A DNA stretch of 64,000 nt from positions 62,001 to 126,000 of the forward strand of contig JACKEB010000017.1 of NCBI GenBank assembly GCA_020633205.1. The letters run 5' to 3'. The position numbers and the translations under genes are program-made. How positions within the stretch are numbered: position 1 is the stretch's first letter; every line of letters begins with the position of its first letter. The notes under the pieces were generated by a model, which was not told where the DNA came from, made no database searches, and saw only the letters and a program-made list of their open reading frames with translations. The DNA is from Polyangiaceae bacterium (GTDB lineage Bacteria > Myxococcota_A > Polyangia > Polyangiales > Polyangiaceae). Shown here one piece after another: positions 1 through 8,655 of the stretch.

Positions 1-717
1 CTTCGGAGCCTTAGCGGGCTTCTTCGGGTGGAGCTTCAGCTCTTCTTTGCCGAGGGCCGTGTCCCCAGGGCTCGCCCAGCTGCCTTTGAGTTTGTCCCCA
101 CTCACGTCGTAGACCACCGCGCCGCTTCCAGCGCCCCAGCCGACGGTGAGCAAGTCGCCGGTCAGCACGCCCACGCCGCTGTACTGTTCGCCGCTGTCGA
201 GGTCCCACTTGAGCGCGTAGCTCGCGCCCTGGGGGGCGATCTGAACCTTGCCGGTGTATTTCCCTCCGGATTCATTCGTACCCAGAGTGATGCGGTAGGT
301 GCCGCGCAAGCCGCTTGGGCCTTTGAGGTTCTCGACGGCTTCGGTGGTGCTGCCGTAGCTCGCCCAGCGACCGTTCAGCGTGCCGCCGTTCACCTTGTAG
401 ATGACTACACCGCCGCTTGGTGAGGCGGTCCACGCTGCAGCCAAGCGATTCCCGTCAATCAGGCCAACGCCTTGATGGGTGTTGGGAGTGCCTCCCAAGT
501 CCCAGCGCAAGTGCACCACGCTGCCAGTACGAGCGATCTGGACGGCGCCTTGATAAGCAGAGCCGTCGCTGTTGCGGCCGTCGGTGATGTCGTAAAAGCC
601 GGTGGAAAGCACCTGAGCCTTCACAGCTCCTGCGTTGGCTGGCTGTGCGGAGCCGAGCAGCGCTCCCAGAGCGATCCCGGGCAACCCGAGCGAGGCAATC
701 AGCTTGGTCGTGCGCAT
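1..717 (-). CDS. Secreted hypothetical protein, 3' end beyond the left edge
   Basis: An open frame of 239 codons runs on the minus strand from ATG at 717 to base 1 without a stop, so the C-terminus is missing. The first ~29 residues form a signal peptide (basic MRTTK, hydrophobic core, Ala-rich end near QPANA). The rest is Gly/Trp-rich and repeats a beta-strand pattern: short blocks ending in GRWASYG and GSWASPG, and KYTGKVQIAP beside SYALKWDLDSG, suggesting tandem beta-sheet repeats that read the cell envelope or exterior. The last visible residues are Lys/Pro-rich. An AGGA sequence 5 nt before the start can serve as ribosome binding site. I do not recognise a named family. Confidence 0.75.
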   Translation of the reverse strand, partial: MRTTKLIASLGLPGIALGALLGSAQPANAGAVKAQVLSTGFYDITDGRNSDGSAYQGAVQIARTGSVVHLRWDLGGTPNTHQGVGLIDGNRLAAAWTASPSGGVVIYKVNGGTLNGRWASYGSTTEAVENLKGPSGLRGTYRITLGTNESGGKYTGKVQIAPQGASYALKWDLDSGEQYSGVGVLTGDLLTVGWGAGSGAVVYDVSGDKLKGSWASPGDTALGKEELKLHPKKPAKAPK

Positions 718-913
718 GTCGTTCCTAACCCCCAAACCCTGATCTGACTTACAGGCAGTTTGACGCCGCGACCCCGAAACCCATTCGCACAAAGAATCTC
801 GAATGCTTTCGGGCTTTTTCCGCGAGAGCGAGTCCACGAATCCGCCCACCAACCGCAAAAACATGTGTGCCGAAAACTGGGCCAATCTGCGCAAGTCATG
901 ACAGCCGGGGATC

Positions 914-2248
914 ATGATGCGCGCACGATGGACTGTACCCGCGGCCTTGGCCGTCACGTGCTCGGCGCTGCTGTTCGGCTGCAACGGCGGTGGCGGCGAG
1001 GAAACGCCCCAGCTCTCCAAGGGCAGCTCCGATGAGATCCCGAACGTTCCGGTACCCCCGGCGGATGGGCCGCGACTTGGAGCGATCAGCTACATCACCA
1101 AGGTGATGGATCGGCCGTCGAAGGACGGTCAGGTGATTGGCCACCTGCACGCAGGTGCGATGGTTCCCCGCGCCGAAGAGCCGTACTCGAAAGACGGCTG
1201 TGAAGGCGGCTGGTACCCGATTCGGCCTCGCGGCTTTGTGTGCGCGGGGGAGCAAGCAACGACCGAGCTCAGCCACCCGACGCTGATCGCGATGGCACAG
1301 CAGCCAAAGCTCGACGACTCATTACCGTACGCATATGCCCGCACCACCAAGACGACGGCGATCTACCAGCGCGACCCTGCTGATGATCACGCGGTGCAAG
1401 AGGTGGGGAAGATCCGCGGTCGCAGTGGCTTGGCCATCGTCGGCTCCTGGAGCGCGAAGGGACCGGAAGGAGACCAGCTGCGCCTCGGCATGATGACCGA
1501 CGGACGCTTCGTGAAGGCTGCGGACCTGAAGAAGGCAGAGTTCAGCGACTTCAAAGGCGTAGAGCTCGGCAACGGCACCGACTTGCCCGTCGCCTTCGTG
1601 GTCAAGCGCGGGGTGCGCGCCTGGCAGGTTGAAAAGGGCGACGCCGACAAGCAAGGCAAGCTCGAGTACCACCAGACCATCATGCTCACGGGCAAATACC
1701 GTGAGGTAAATGGCCTCCGCTACTGGGAGACCAGCGACAACCGCTTCGTGCGCCACCGCGACGTGACGGTGATTCGCCGCAGGGAAAACTTCCCAGAGTT
1801 TGCCAAGGCCGACGAGCGCTGGATCGACATCAGCATCGTCACCGGCTCGATGGTGCTCTACGAGGGCACCAAGCCCGTGTACACCTCCCTGGTCAGCGTC
1901 GGGCGCAATCGCCTGGACGACGAAGGCGAGGCAGTGACGAAGCGCGGCGAATTCAAGGTCACCGCAAAGTTCGTCACGGCAACGACCCTAGACCCGACGA
2001 AGGTCGCCCACTACTGGGACTCCTACGATACCCCGTGGGTGATCCAGCTCGACTCCGGGCAGCACCTCCACGGCGCTTACTGGCATGACCGCTTCGGCAT
2101 CGAGCACACCAACGGCGATGTGCACCTCACGCCTCACGACGCGAACCACGTCTTCCGCTGGATCACGGCGCAAATCCCCGACGGCTGGAACAGCGTGCTG
2201 CAGTGGCCGAAGGACGAGCCACCCGTGCACGTGGTGATCCGCAAGTAG
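914..2248 (+). CDS. L,D-transpeptidase-like (YkuD) lipoprotein with a replaced active site
   Basis: The 444-residue product starts with a lipoprotein signal (lipobox LLFGC near residue 23) and a Gly-rich linker, followed by an SH3-like segment. From about residue 295 to 440 it follows the YkuD fold: WIDISIVTGSMVLYEG opens the domain and LHGAYWHDRFG is the usual His-containing strand. In active enzymes the next block reads SHGCxNLSP, with the catalytic Cys. Here it reads TNGDVHLTP, so Cys is replaced by Asp and the neighbouring His by Asn. The fold is therefore clear, but classical thiol transpeptidase chemistry should not occur; a binding or structural role is more likely. ATG 914 is followed at once by a second ATG at 917. 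A hairpin terminator follows. Confidence 0.85.
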   Translation: MMRARWTVPAALAVTCSALLFGCNGGGGEETPQLSKGSSDEIPNVPVPPADGPRLGAISYITKVMDRPSKDGQVIGHLHAGAMVPRAEEPYSKDGCEGGWYPIRPRGFVCAGEQATTELSHPTLIAMAQQPKLDDSLPYAYARTTKTTAIYQRDPADDHAVQEVGKIRGRSGLAIVGSWSAKGPEGDQLRLGMMTDGRFVKAADLKKAEFSDFKGVELGNGTDLPVAFVVKRGVRAWQVEKGDADKQGKLEYHQTIMLTGKYREVNGLRYWETSDNRFVRHRDVTVIRRRENFPEFAKADERWIDISIVTGSMVLYEGTKPVYTSLVSVGRNRLDDEGEAVTKRGEFKVTAKFVTATTLDPTKVAHYWDSYDTPWVIQLDSGQHLHGAYWHDRFGIEHTNGDVHLTPHDANHVFRWITAQIPDGWNSVLQWPKDEPPVHVVIRK

Positions 2249-2270
2249 CGTTGCCGGGCGCAAGTACAGA

Positions 2271-2300
2271 AAAAGCCGCACGGAAACTCGTGCGGCTTTT
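2271..2300. terminator. Rho-independent terminator between convergent genes
   Basis: A 12-bp perfect inverted repeat (arms 2271-2282 and 2289-2300, loop GAAACT) begins with four A and ends with four T. A second T run follows at 2312-2320. It lies between a plus-strand gene ending at 2248 and metF ending at 2345 on the minus strand, so it can stop transcription from both sides. Confidence 0.85.
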
Positions 2301-2344
2301 CGACTTTGTTGGCTTTTTTTCTTGGGGGGGGGGAGAGGGGTCCG

Positions 2345-3205
2345 CTAGCGCAGACTCTGCAAGATCTCCCGCGTCGCCTTACTGCGGTTCAACGTGTAGA
2401 AGTGCAAGCCTGGCGCCCCCGCCTCGAGCAGCTTCTGGCACTGCAGAATGGCGTGCTCCACGCCCACTTTCCGGATCTCGCCTTGCTCTCCGTTCGTCTG
2501 CTCCAGCCGCTGCAGCAGCGGACCAGGGATTGAAGCACCACACATGGCGGTGAAGCGCTTGACCTGGCCGATGTTCGTCACCGGCATGATACCCGCGATG
2601 ATTGGCACGTCGATGCCTGCCGCACGGCAACGTTCTACGAAGTGGAGATAGACATTCGGGTCGAAGAAGAGCTGGGTGATCAGCACGCTCGCTCCCGCGT
2701 CCACCTTGCGCTTGAGGGCATCCATGTCCGCGTCTGAGCTAGCGGCCTCGGGATGCATCTCAGGGTAGCAGGCCCCGCCGATGCAGAAGTCGTGGCTGTC
2801 ACGAATGAACTGGGCGAGTTCATTGGCGTAGCCAAAACCACCCTCGGTCCGCTCGAACTTCTCTTGCCCCTTCGGCGGATCCCCGCGCAGCGCGAGCACG
2901 TTCTGGATCCCAGCGTTCTTTAGATCGCTGAGCACGCCGCCGATCTCCTCACGAGTCGCGCCCACGCACGTCAGGTGCGCCATGGCGTCGATCCCCGTCT
3001 CGCGCTGGATGCGCTCCACCAGCTCGACGGTGAGCCGGCGAGTGCTGCCTCCAGCACCGTAGGTCACGGACACATACGTTGGGTCGAGCTCCTTCAGCTC
3101 TGCAACGGTGTCGAACAGCGTGCGCATCCCCTCTTCGTTCTTGGGGGGGAAAAACTCGAACGAGAACGCGGGGGTCTGACTCTTGAGCTTCGCGTCAATC
3201 TTCAT
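2345..3205 (-). CDS. metF: 5,10-methylenetetrahydrofolate reductase
   Basis: The 286-residue protein matches MetF in length and motifs: FSFEFFPPKNEEG near the N-terminus, YVSVTYGAGGS, the HLTCVGATREEI strand, NVLALRGDPP, and ITQLFFDPNVY. MetF is a cytoplasmic FAD TIM barrel that reduces 5,10-methylene-THF to 5-methyl-THF for methionine synthesis. The frame stays open upstream to 3352, but the MetF homology begins at MKIDAKLKS. The ATG at 3205 has GGGAG 5 nt upstream, and the longer version would run into the divergent mpl gene, so I chose 3205. It is probably transcribed alone. Confidence 0.95.
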   Translation of the reverse strand: MKIDAKLKSQTPAFSFEFFPPKNEEGMRTLFDTVAELKELDPTYVSVTYGAGGSTRRLTVELVERIQRETGIDAMAHLTCVGATREEIGGVLSDLKNAGIQNVLALRGDPPKGQEKFERTEGGFGYANELAQFIRDSHDFCIGGACYPEMHPEAASSDADMDALKRKVDAGASVLITQLFFDPNVYLHFVERCRAAGIDVPIIAGIMPVTNIGQVKRFTAMCGASIPGPLLQRLEQTNGEQGEIRKVGVEHAILQCQKLLEAGAPGLHFYTLNRSKATREILQSLR

Positions 3206-3344
3206 ACAGGCTCCCACAACTACACCAACGCGCCGAGTCACGCCACCGGCGCTCCCGTTCAGCGGCTCCGAACGAGCGCCCGCGCAGGCGCTCTGGGCTT
3301 CCCGGTACTGCACCGTAGACGCCAGTTCATGGTAGGTGCGCGAG

Positions 3345-4808
3345 ATGCACATTCACGTGGTGGCCGTTGCAGGCACGGGCATGGGTGCGCTGGCGGGGCT
3401 CTTGAAGCAGCTCGGGCACCGGGTCAGCGGGAGCGATGTCAGCTTCGATCCGCCGATGGGTCCTGCGCTCGTTGAGTGGGGCGTGGAGTGCATGACCGGC
3501 TTTGACCCGAAGCATCTCGAGCCGGCGCCGGATCTGGTGGTGATTGGCAATGTGTGTCGCTCGAACAACCCTGAAGCGCGCGCCGCGATCGACGGCGGGA
3601 TGGAATACACGCACATCGCCGGCGCGCTGCAGCGCTTCGCCCTCGAAGGCACTTGGCCGCTCGTAGTCGCCGGAACTCACGGCAAAACGACGACCACCTC
3701 GCTCTGTGCGTGGTTGCTCGATCGCGCCGGTCTCGAGCCGGGCTACTTGGTAGGCGGCATCCCCAAGAACTTCGGAAAAAGTTTCCGCGCGGTTAAATCA
3801 AAGGTGAGCCTCGGAGGCAACGAATCAAGGCCGGGAGTAGCCGCGCGGCCGCCTTTCGTGGTGGAAGGCGACGAGTACGACACGGCGTTCTTCGAGAAGA
3901 CCGCCAAGTTTCTCCACTATCTTCCTCGCGTCGCGATCCTGACGTCGATCGAGCACGACCACATCGACATCTACCCGACGGAAGAGAGCTATCGCGCGGC
4001 TTTCTCGGAGTTCATTCGTCTCCTGCCGAGCGAAGGTTTGATCGTAGCCAACGCCTCCGACGCACAGGTCGTGGAGTTGGTGCATGAGCACGCCAGGTGT
4101 CAGGTCGCCTGGTACGCCATCGAAGGCGAACCGACTCACGGTGTGGCGCCCCACTGGCTGGGTGCACCGGCGGAGAGCACACCGCGCGGAACCACCTTCG
4201 ATCTGTTTGCGGGCGGCGTGCTGGTCGGTCGCGTCGTCTCTCCGCTATCGGGTAGGCACAACCTCTCCAACACCATCGCGGCCCTCGGAGCCTGTGCTCA
4301 GGGTTACGGTGCGCGCTTCGATCGCATGGTGCCAGGCCTGGCGGAGTTCGCGGGCATCAAGCGGCGACAGGAGCTGATCGGCGAGCCCGTTGGTTGCTTC
4401 GTCTACGATGATTTCGCACATCACCCGACGGCGGTACGAGAGACCCTAGCGGCGCTCAAGGCACGGCATCCGGGAGCAGACCTGATCGCCGTGTTCGAGC
4501 CGCGCAGCGCGACCGCGTGTCGCGCGATCCATCAGACGGAGTACCCACCGGCGTTCGGGTCCGCCTCACGGGTGATCCTCGCACCTCTGGGACGCACTGG
4601 GCTCGCGCCCGAAGAGGCGCTCGATACCGCGCGGATCGTGCGTGAGATCGCAGCCGGGGGGATCCCGGCACACAACACGCAGCACCTGGATGAGGTGCTG
4701 CGCTTGATCTTGGAGCACGCGCGTCCCGGCTGCGTGATCGCGCTGCTCTCGAACGGTGCCTTTGGGGGCATGCACCAGCGAGTGCTAGATGCGCTTGCAG
4801 CGCGCTGA
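3345..4808 (+). CDS. mpl: UDP-MurNAc:L-Ala-gamma-D-Glu-meso-DAP ligase (murein peptide recycling)
   Basis: Mpl attaches the recycled tripeptide to UDP-MurNAc. The 487-residue product has the Mur ligase order: a Rossmann start (HVVAVAGTGMGALAGLL, residues 3-19), the ATP loop VAGTHGKTTTT, the VEGDEYDTAFF catalytic strand typical of Mpl rather than MurC, SIEHDHIDIYP, SGRHNLSNTIAA, and DDFAHHPTAVRETL. The start may be ATG 3345 (AGG 8 nt upstream) or an in-frame GTG at 3336; I prefer 3345. It is divergent from metF with 139 bp between the starts. Its last codons belong to a 19-bp repeat that continues beyond the stop. Confidence 0.93.
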   Translation: MHIHVVAVAGTGMGALAGLLKQLGHRVSGSDVSFDPPMGPALVEWGVECMTGFDPKHLEPAPDLVVIGNVCRSNNPEARAAIDGGMEYTHIAGALQRFALEGTWPLVVAGTHGKTTTTSLCAWLLDRAGLEPGYLVGGIPKNFGKSFRAVKSKVSLGGNESRPGVAARPPFVVEGDEYDTAFFEKTAKFLHYLPRVAILTSIEHDHIDIYPTEESYRAAFSEFIRLLPSEGLIVANASDAQVVELVHEHARCQVAWYAIEGEPTHGVAPHWLGAPAESTPRGTTFDLFAGGVLVGRVVSPLSGRHNLSNTIAALGACAQGYGARFDRMVPGLAEFAGIKRRQELIGEPVGCFVYDDFAHHPTAVRETLAALKARHPGADLIAVFEPRSATACRAIHQTEYPPAFGSASRVILAPLGRTGLAPEEALDTARIVREIAAGGIPAHNTQHLDEVLRLILEHARPGCVIALLSNGAFGGMHQRVLDALAAR

Positions 4809-4848
4809 GCCGCTTGCAGCGCGCTGAGCCGCCTGCAGCGCGCTAGAG
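4792..4848 (+). repeat. Three tandem copies of a 19-bp unit across the mpl stop codon
   Basis: The unit CGCTTGCAGCGCGCTGAGC occurs at 4792-4810 and 4811-4829 without change and at 4830-4848 with a few substitutions. Copy 1 contains the last codons and TGA of mpl, so copies 2 and 3 are duplications of the gene end placed in the spacer. This looks like replication slippage. Confidence 0.9.
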
Positions 4849-4876
4849 CACGCCGTTGTTCCAAGCCGCCCTGGCG

Positions 4877-5656
4877 TCAGCGAAGACTGGAGCAGGTGCT
4901 GCTGGTCACCGCGAGGTCGAACGACGTCACGCAGAGGCCAGTGCTGGCGCCACGAGGCACGTCGCACAGACCGGACTGACAGTCGTCGTTCTTGCTGCAG
5001 TCCTGGAAGTCCGCCGTCTTCGCCGTACAGGTCCCGGCGAGACAGAGCAGGTCTTCGGTGCAAGGCTCGTCCACGCAGGACTGACCCACACCGACGGCCT
5101 GCAAGCAGTTCGTGCCGTCGCAGTAGAAGCCCGAGGCGCACACCGCCGCAGGGTCGCTGCATTTCCCACCGCCACCCACTTCCGCGGGGATTTGACAGGT
5201 GGGCGATTCTCCGATGCAGCGATAACCGCTGATGGTGTCGCACTCGGCGTCGTTCGAGCAGCTGTCACCCTCTTCCTTCGTGCCCTTGAAGAGCTCGGCG
5301 CACGCGCCGCTCTTCAGCTCCAGCACGTCCACGTCGGCGCGGGAGAGCTTCGCGTCCTGGTACGCCTTCTTCACGGCGTCGATGCAGCTCTTCGCGTTGG
5401 TCGAGTCGTAGCTGTCCCCCACGGCGCTCAGGCAAGCGGCGCTCTGGGTCGCCTGGCAGTCGGCGGGGTCTGCTCCGTCTCCCGAGCAAGCCTTGACGAC
5501 GGCGTCGTTACAGGCAGCATTCGCCCACGACTGGCAAAAGCCATCGCGGCCGCTCAGCGAGTTGCCGGAGGACTTGGTGTCCGAGCAGGCGCCCAAAAAC
5601 GCCAAGTAACCAACCAACCCGCCCAAAAAGACTATCGTGCCCGACTTGAAAAGCAT
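4877..5656 (-). CDS. Cys-rich lipoprotein
   Basis: The 259-residue product has a lipoprotein signal with lipobox FLGAC at residue 24, so it should be anchored in the envelope. Residues 40-120 hold a helical four-Cys segment (FCQSWANAACND, DCQATQSAACLSAV). From about residue 130 there is a run of short Cys-rich repeats such as GDSCSNDAECD and DCSKNDDCQSGLCD, resembling Dickkopf/EB-type modules common in myxobacterial surface lipoproteins. A GAGGT ribosome binding site precedes ATG 5656. It is divergent from the CPBP protease gene. Function unknown. Confidence 0.85.
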   Translation of the reverse strand: MLFKSGTIVFLGGLVGYLAFLGACSDTKSSGNSLSGRDGFCQSWANAACNDAVVKACSGDGADPADCQATQSAACLSAVGDSYDSTNAKSCIDAVKKAYQDAKLSRADVDVLELKSGACAELFKGTKEEGDSCSNDAECDTISGYRCIGESPTCQIPAEVGGGGKCSDPAAVCASGFYCDGTNCLQAVGVGQSCVDEPCTEDLLCLAGTCTAKTADFQDCSKNDDCQSGLCDVPRGASTGLCVTSFDLAVTSSTCSSLR

Positions 5657-5749
5657 GCTTACCTCGCTCCCGGGTCAGACGATAACCCAAGCCAGCTGAT
5701 TCGCCATTCGCTCTTAGACGGTGTACGTCGCGCCTCCCCCAAACCATCC

Positions 5750-6637
5750 GTGTCTGAAGCGACTTCTTCCCCGCCCCACCTCGGAATCCACCTGTTGCTG
5801 GCTGGGACGACGGCTTTCATCACGGTCGCGGCAATGTATGCCGCCGTCCTGATCCTGGGCTTGGGCGCCATTCTGGCCGGCGTGAATGTTCAGGAAGCCA
5901 TAAAAAACCCCACTTGGCTGATCATCGGCGCGGCGGTCACCCAGAATGCGGTCGCGTTGGTTGCCCTGGGCGCAGCTCGCTTCTGGCGCCGTTACCAGGG
6001 GCTCACCACGCGTGAGGCATTTCGCCAGTGCTTTCCCGTCGGGCGCCCCAGCGCCGCGTCGTTTCTCGGCGCACTGCTCGTCGTCTTTGGGATAACTCCG
6101 CTCGCGCTCGGGATCGCCCAAGCCGTTCAACGCGCGTTCGACGTGGAGACGGCGTCGGAGGAAGTCATCCGGATCGCGGCGGGCGCTCCGCCCGGCGCGT
6201 TCGCACTGCTCATCGTGTGCGTCGCGGTGCTGCCAGGCCTCGTGGAGGAGGCCTTGTTCCGCGGTTTTGTGACGCGCCTCTTCGTCCCTTGGTACTGGGT
6301 CGCGTGGCTGGTGCCCAGCATCCTCTTCGGGATGGTCCACATGGACCTGGTCCAGAGCGTCGGTACCATCATCCTCGGCCTCGGTTTCGGCTGGATCCGC
6401 CTGCGCACGGGCTCCGTGCTGCCCTCGATGTTTGCCCACATGACCTACAACGGAACGGTGCTGATCGCCGCGCGGTACTCGAGCGGCCATGACGAGTCCC
6501 AGACTGTTCCCATCATCTACATGGCTGGTGGCTTGTTGTTTGCTGCGCTAGGCAGCTGGATGCTCGGCATGCGCGCCGCGCCAGCCGACGTTTCAGGACG
6601 CGCCCAGGAAGATCATGAGCGAGCCAGAGAAGACTGA
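5750..6637 (+). CDS. CPBP-family intramembrane metalloprotease
   Basis: The 295-residue multi-pass membrane protein carries the three CPBP (Abi/Rce1-like) motifs: EEALFRGF (EExxxR), LFGMVHMD and FAHMTYN. Members are glutamate-dependent proteases inside the membrane; some act in bacteriocin immunity, others process C-terminal sorting tails. The open frame extends far upstream (to 4856), but that part is antisense to the lipoprotein gene and is not protein-like. GTG 5750, just before SEATSSPP and the first membrane helix, is the best start. Its end overlaps the next gene by 23 bp, so the two are probably cotranscribed. The natural substrate is unknown. Confidence 0.8.
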   Translation: MSEATSSPPHLGIHLLLAGTTAFITVAAMYAAVLILGLGAILAGVNVQEAIKNPTWLIIGAAVTQNAVALVALGAARFWRRYQGLTTREAFRQCFPVGRPSAASFLGALLVVFGITPLALGIAQAVQRAFDVETASEEVIRIAAGAPPGAFALLIVCVAVLPGLVEEALFRGFVTRLFVPWYWVAWLVPSILFGMVHMDLVQSVGTIILGLGFGWIRLRTGSVLPSMFAHMTYNGTVLIAARYSSGHDESQTVPIIYMAGGLLFAALGSWMLGMRAAPADVSGRAQEDHERARED

Positions 6638-7193
6638 GGCCGAGGCCACCCAGGAGTCCAAGCAGGCAAAGCCTGAAACGGCGGAGACCCAGGAGAAGCG
6701 TACCTCGCTCGACCTCAAGGGCGCCGCCATCCCGGTGGTCGTGACACTGTTGATCGCGGTGTTCATCGTTTATCCATATGTAAAAGATATCCGCGAACAC
6801 GGCCCACAATCGATCTCCAAGGCCCGCGAGCAGAGCGGCCAGCAAACGGGCGAACAAGTCGTCGTCACCCAGGAGGCCACCGACTTGCTCGCTGGCTTGA
6901 AGGCGGGCGACGACTTGAAGGGCTTCAAGGTCATCGCGGTTCGCGGTCCGCGCCTCCGCCGCATCGAGATCGAGCTGGGCAAAGACAACTACACGCTGCG
7001 CGTCTTCGTGTCGCGAATTGACGGGGTAAAGCTCGTCCCTCCGCGTAAGACCCAGATGTACGCGGTGTACTACGAGAACGCGAAGCCCAACGGCGACGTG
7101 TTGAGCAGCGAGGAGTATCTGGCTCTGGTCGAGGAGATCGCCAAACGCGTGGAACAGCAGGAGCGCAAAGTCTCCATGCCTGACAACCTCTGA
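6615..7193 (+). CDS. Single-pass membrane protein of unknown function
   Basis: This 192-residue protein has a Glu/Lys/Thr-rich cytoplasmic N-terminus (residues 1-35), one membrane helix (GAAIPVVVTLLIAVFIVYPY, about 36-55), and a soluble domain that starts like a coiled coil and then forms alternating strands (FKVIAVRGPRLRRIEIELG, YTLRVFVSRIDG). The start lies inside the end of the CPBP protease gene (23-bp overlap), so translation is likely coupled and the two may work together at the membrane. No named family recognised. It ends 1 bp before a convergent gene. Confidence 0.8.
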   Translation: MSEPEKTEAEATQESKQAKPETAETQEKRTSLDLKGAAIPVVVTLLIAVFIVYPYVKDIREHGPQSISKAREQSGQQTGEQVVVTQEATDLLAGLKAGDDLKGFKVIAVRGPRLRRIEIELGKDNYTLRVFVSRIDGVKLVPPRKTQMYAVYYENAKPNGDVLSSEEYLALVEEIAKRVEQQERKVSMPDNL

Positions 7194-7194
7194 G

Positions 7195-7608
7195 CTAGGC
7201 GACGGTGTTCGGCGGTTCCAAGGCGGCCAGGTGCTCTGCGAAGTCCCGCATGGCGTCATTCGAAGTGTAGATCCCCGCGAGCTTGTCTTCGCGAGTCACC
7301 AAGACGGAGCCGATGTGCCGCAACGCCATCTCGTGCAGCACTTCATCGGCCCGCGCATGCAGGTCGACCACGTATGGATCGGCGACGGCAACGTCAGCCA
7401 CGCTGACTGACTCTTCGCTGCCCTCGGCCAGCGCCCGCAAGACGTCTTGCTTCGTGATCACGCCGGACAACTTCCCAGCGTGAGCAACCGGCAGATGGCT
7501 GATGTCGTGCTTGTCGAACATCATCTCCGCGTCCTCCAGCGAGGCCGTGGCCTCGATGGTGAAAGGGAACGGCGTCATCAGGTGCTTGATGAAGGGGACG
7601 CGGGACAT
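7195..7608 (-). CDS. Two-CBS-domain protein
   Basis: The 137-residue protein is a pair of CBS domains and little else: MTPFPFTIEATASLEDAEMM followed by DISHLPVAHAGKLSGVITKQD, then VADPYVVDLHARADEVL followed by HIGSVLVTREDKLAGIYTSND. CBS pairs bind adenosyl nucleotides and act as energy-state sensors. No catalytic domain is attached, so it should act on a partner protein in the cytoplasm. The frame is open to 7926, but homology begins at MSRVPFIKH (ATG 7608) and the longer form overlaps the divergent hydrolase gene. Confidence 0.88.
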   Translation of the reverse strand: MSRVPFIKHLMTPFPFTIEATASLEDAEMMFDKHDISHLPVAHAGKLSGVITKQDVLRALAEGSEESVSVADVAVADPYVVDLHARADEVLHEMALRHIGSVLVTREDKLAGIYTSNDAMRDFAEHLAALEPPNTVA

Positions 7609-7677
7609 CTTGGAGGAGAGTAGCAAAAGCGTGCGGCCGCCAGCACACGAAGTGCGCCGAGGTGCTAAGGCGTACTC

Positions 7678-8655
7678 ATGCGCAAGCAGCCGCCGCCTCG
7701 AGACAAGCTGCGAAGCCCTCGATCTGGCGCGCTGCGGGCTGAGCTGAGCCGGCGAGAGCTCTTGCTTGGGAGCGGGACGCTCCTCGCCTTGCTGACGGAT
7801 TCGCGGCAGGGCGAGGCGGAGACGCCCAAGTCCGAGCTGCTCGATGCCCACGACCTGCAGCTGCCCGGCGACGCGCGTATCGCGCGGCGGGCGTTGGTGC
7901 TCACCCCAAAGCCCCTGCCCGCCCATCCCCTACCGGTACTGGTGCTTTTGCATGGCCTGGGCGAGACTGGTAATGAACTCCTGGGGATTCACGCGTGGGG
8001 CGACCGCTATGGCCTGGTCAGCAGCTACGAGCGCCTGAAACGCGCGCCGGTGGCCCGCACCCTGCGAAAGCTACGTTACCTTACGGATTCACGTTTGAGC
8101 GGTCTCAACTCGAGCCTCGAGCGACGTCCCTTCCGGGATCTAATCTTGGTGTGCCCCGTCACCCCGAACCCGTACAAGCTTCAGCCCGCGCCACAGACGC
8201 TGGACCGCTACGCGGACTGGATCGAGGAGACACTCCTACCAACCGTACGGAAACGTTTCCCCGCGAGCCCGCACAGCTTGCATACGGGGCTCGACGGATG
8301 CTCCCTTGGTGGCTACGTCGGCATCGAGGTCTTCCTGCGCAAACCGGCGCTGTTCGCGAGCTACGGCGGAGTGCAGAGCGCCTACGGGGTGGTCCAAGCC
8401 GGGCTCTACGCGTCGCGCATCTCAGACTTGATTCAAAGCTACGGCCCCAAGGCTCTGCACTTCGAGAGCTCGAGCGAAGATCCGTATCTCGAGCCGACGC
8501 GCGCAATGTCGAAGCGCCTCGAGGAGCTCGGCGTGCCTCATGTGCTGCGAGAGGCGCCCGGCCCGCACAACCAGCCCTGGCTTCGCGAAATCGGCACTTT
8601 GGAAATGTTGCTTTGGCACAGTCGACAGCTTGAGCTACGCCCCAGCTCGTCATGA
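7678..8655 (+). CDS. Alpha/beta hydrolase (esterase-like), possible Tat substrate
   Basis: The 325-residue product has the alpha/beta hydrolase pattern: oxyanion strand VLVLLHGLGETGNEL (about 87-101), nucleophile elbow GCSLGG (Ser near residue 206), and a late His in PGPHNQPW. The N-terminus contains SRRELLLGSGTLLALL, which resembles a twin-arginine signal, so it may be exported. The nucleophile context and overall length fit esterase D/phospholipase-carboxylesterase relatives; substrate unknown. Its stop overlaps the start of the acyl-CoA synthetase gene (ATGA), the first link in a run of coupled genes reaching 11.8 kb. Confidence 0.83.
   Translation: MRKQPPPRDKLRSPRSGALRAELSRRELLLGSGTLLALLTDSRQGEAETPKSELLDAHDLQLPGDARIARRALVLTPKPLPAHPLPVLVLLHGLGETGNELLGIHAWGDRYGLVSSYERLKRAPVARTLRKLRYLTDSRLSGLNSSLERRPFRDLILVCPVTPNPYKLQPAPQTLDRYADWIEETLLPTVRKRFPASPHSLHTGLDGCSLGGYVGIEVFLRKPALFASYGGVQSAYGVVQAGLYASRISDLIQSYGPKALHFESSSEDPYLEPTRAMSKRLEELGVPHVLREAPGPHNQPWLREIGTLEMLLWHSRQLELRPSSS

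Noticed and set aside
4856..5749. Long upstream extension of the CPBP protease frame
   Set aside because: It is antisense to the well-supported Cys-rich lipoprotein gene and its translation has no membrane or domain pattern.
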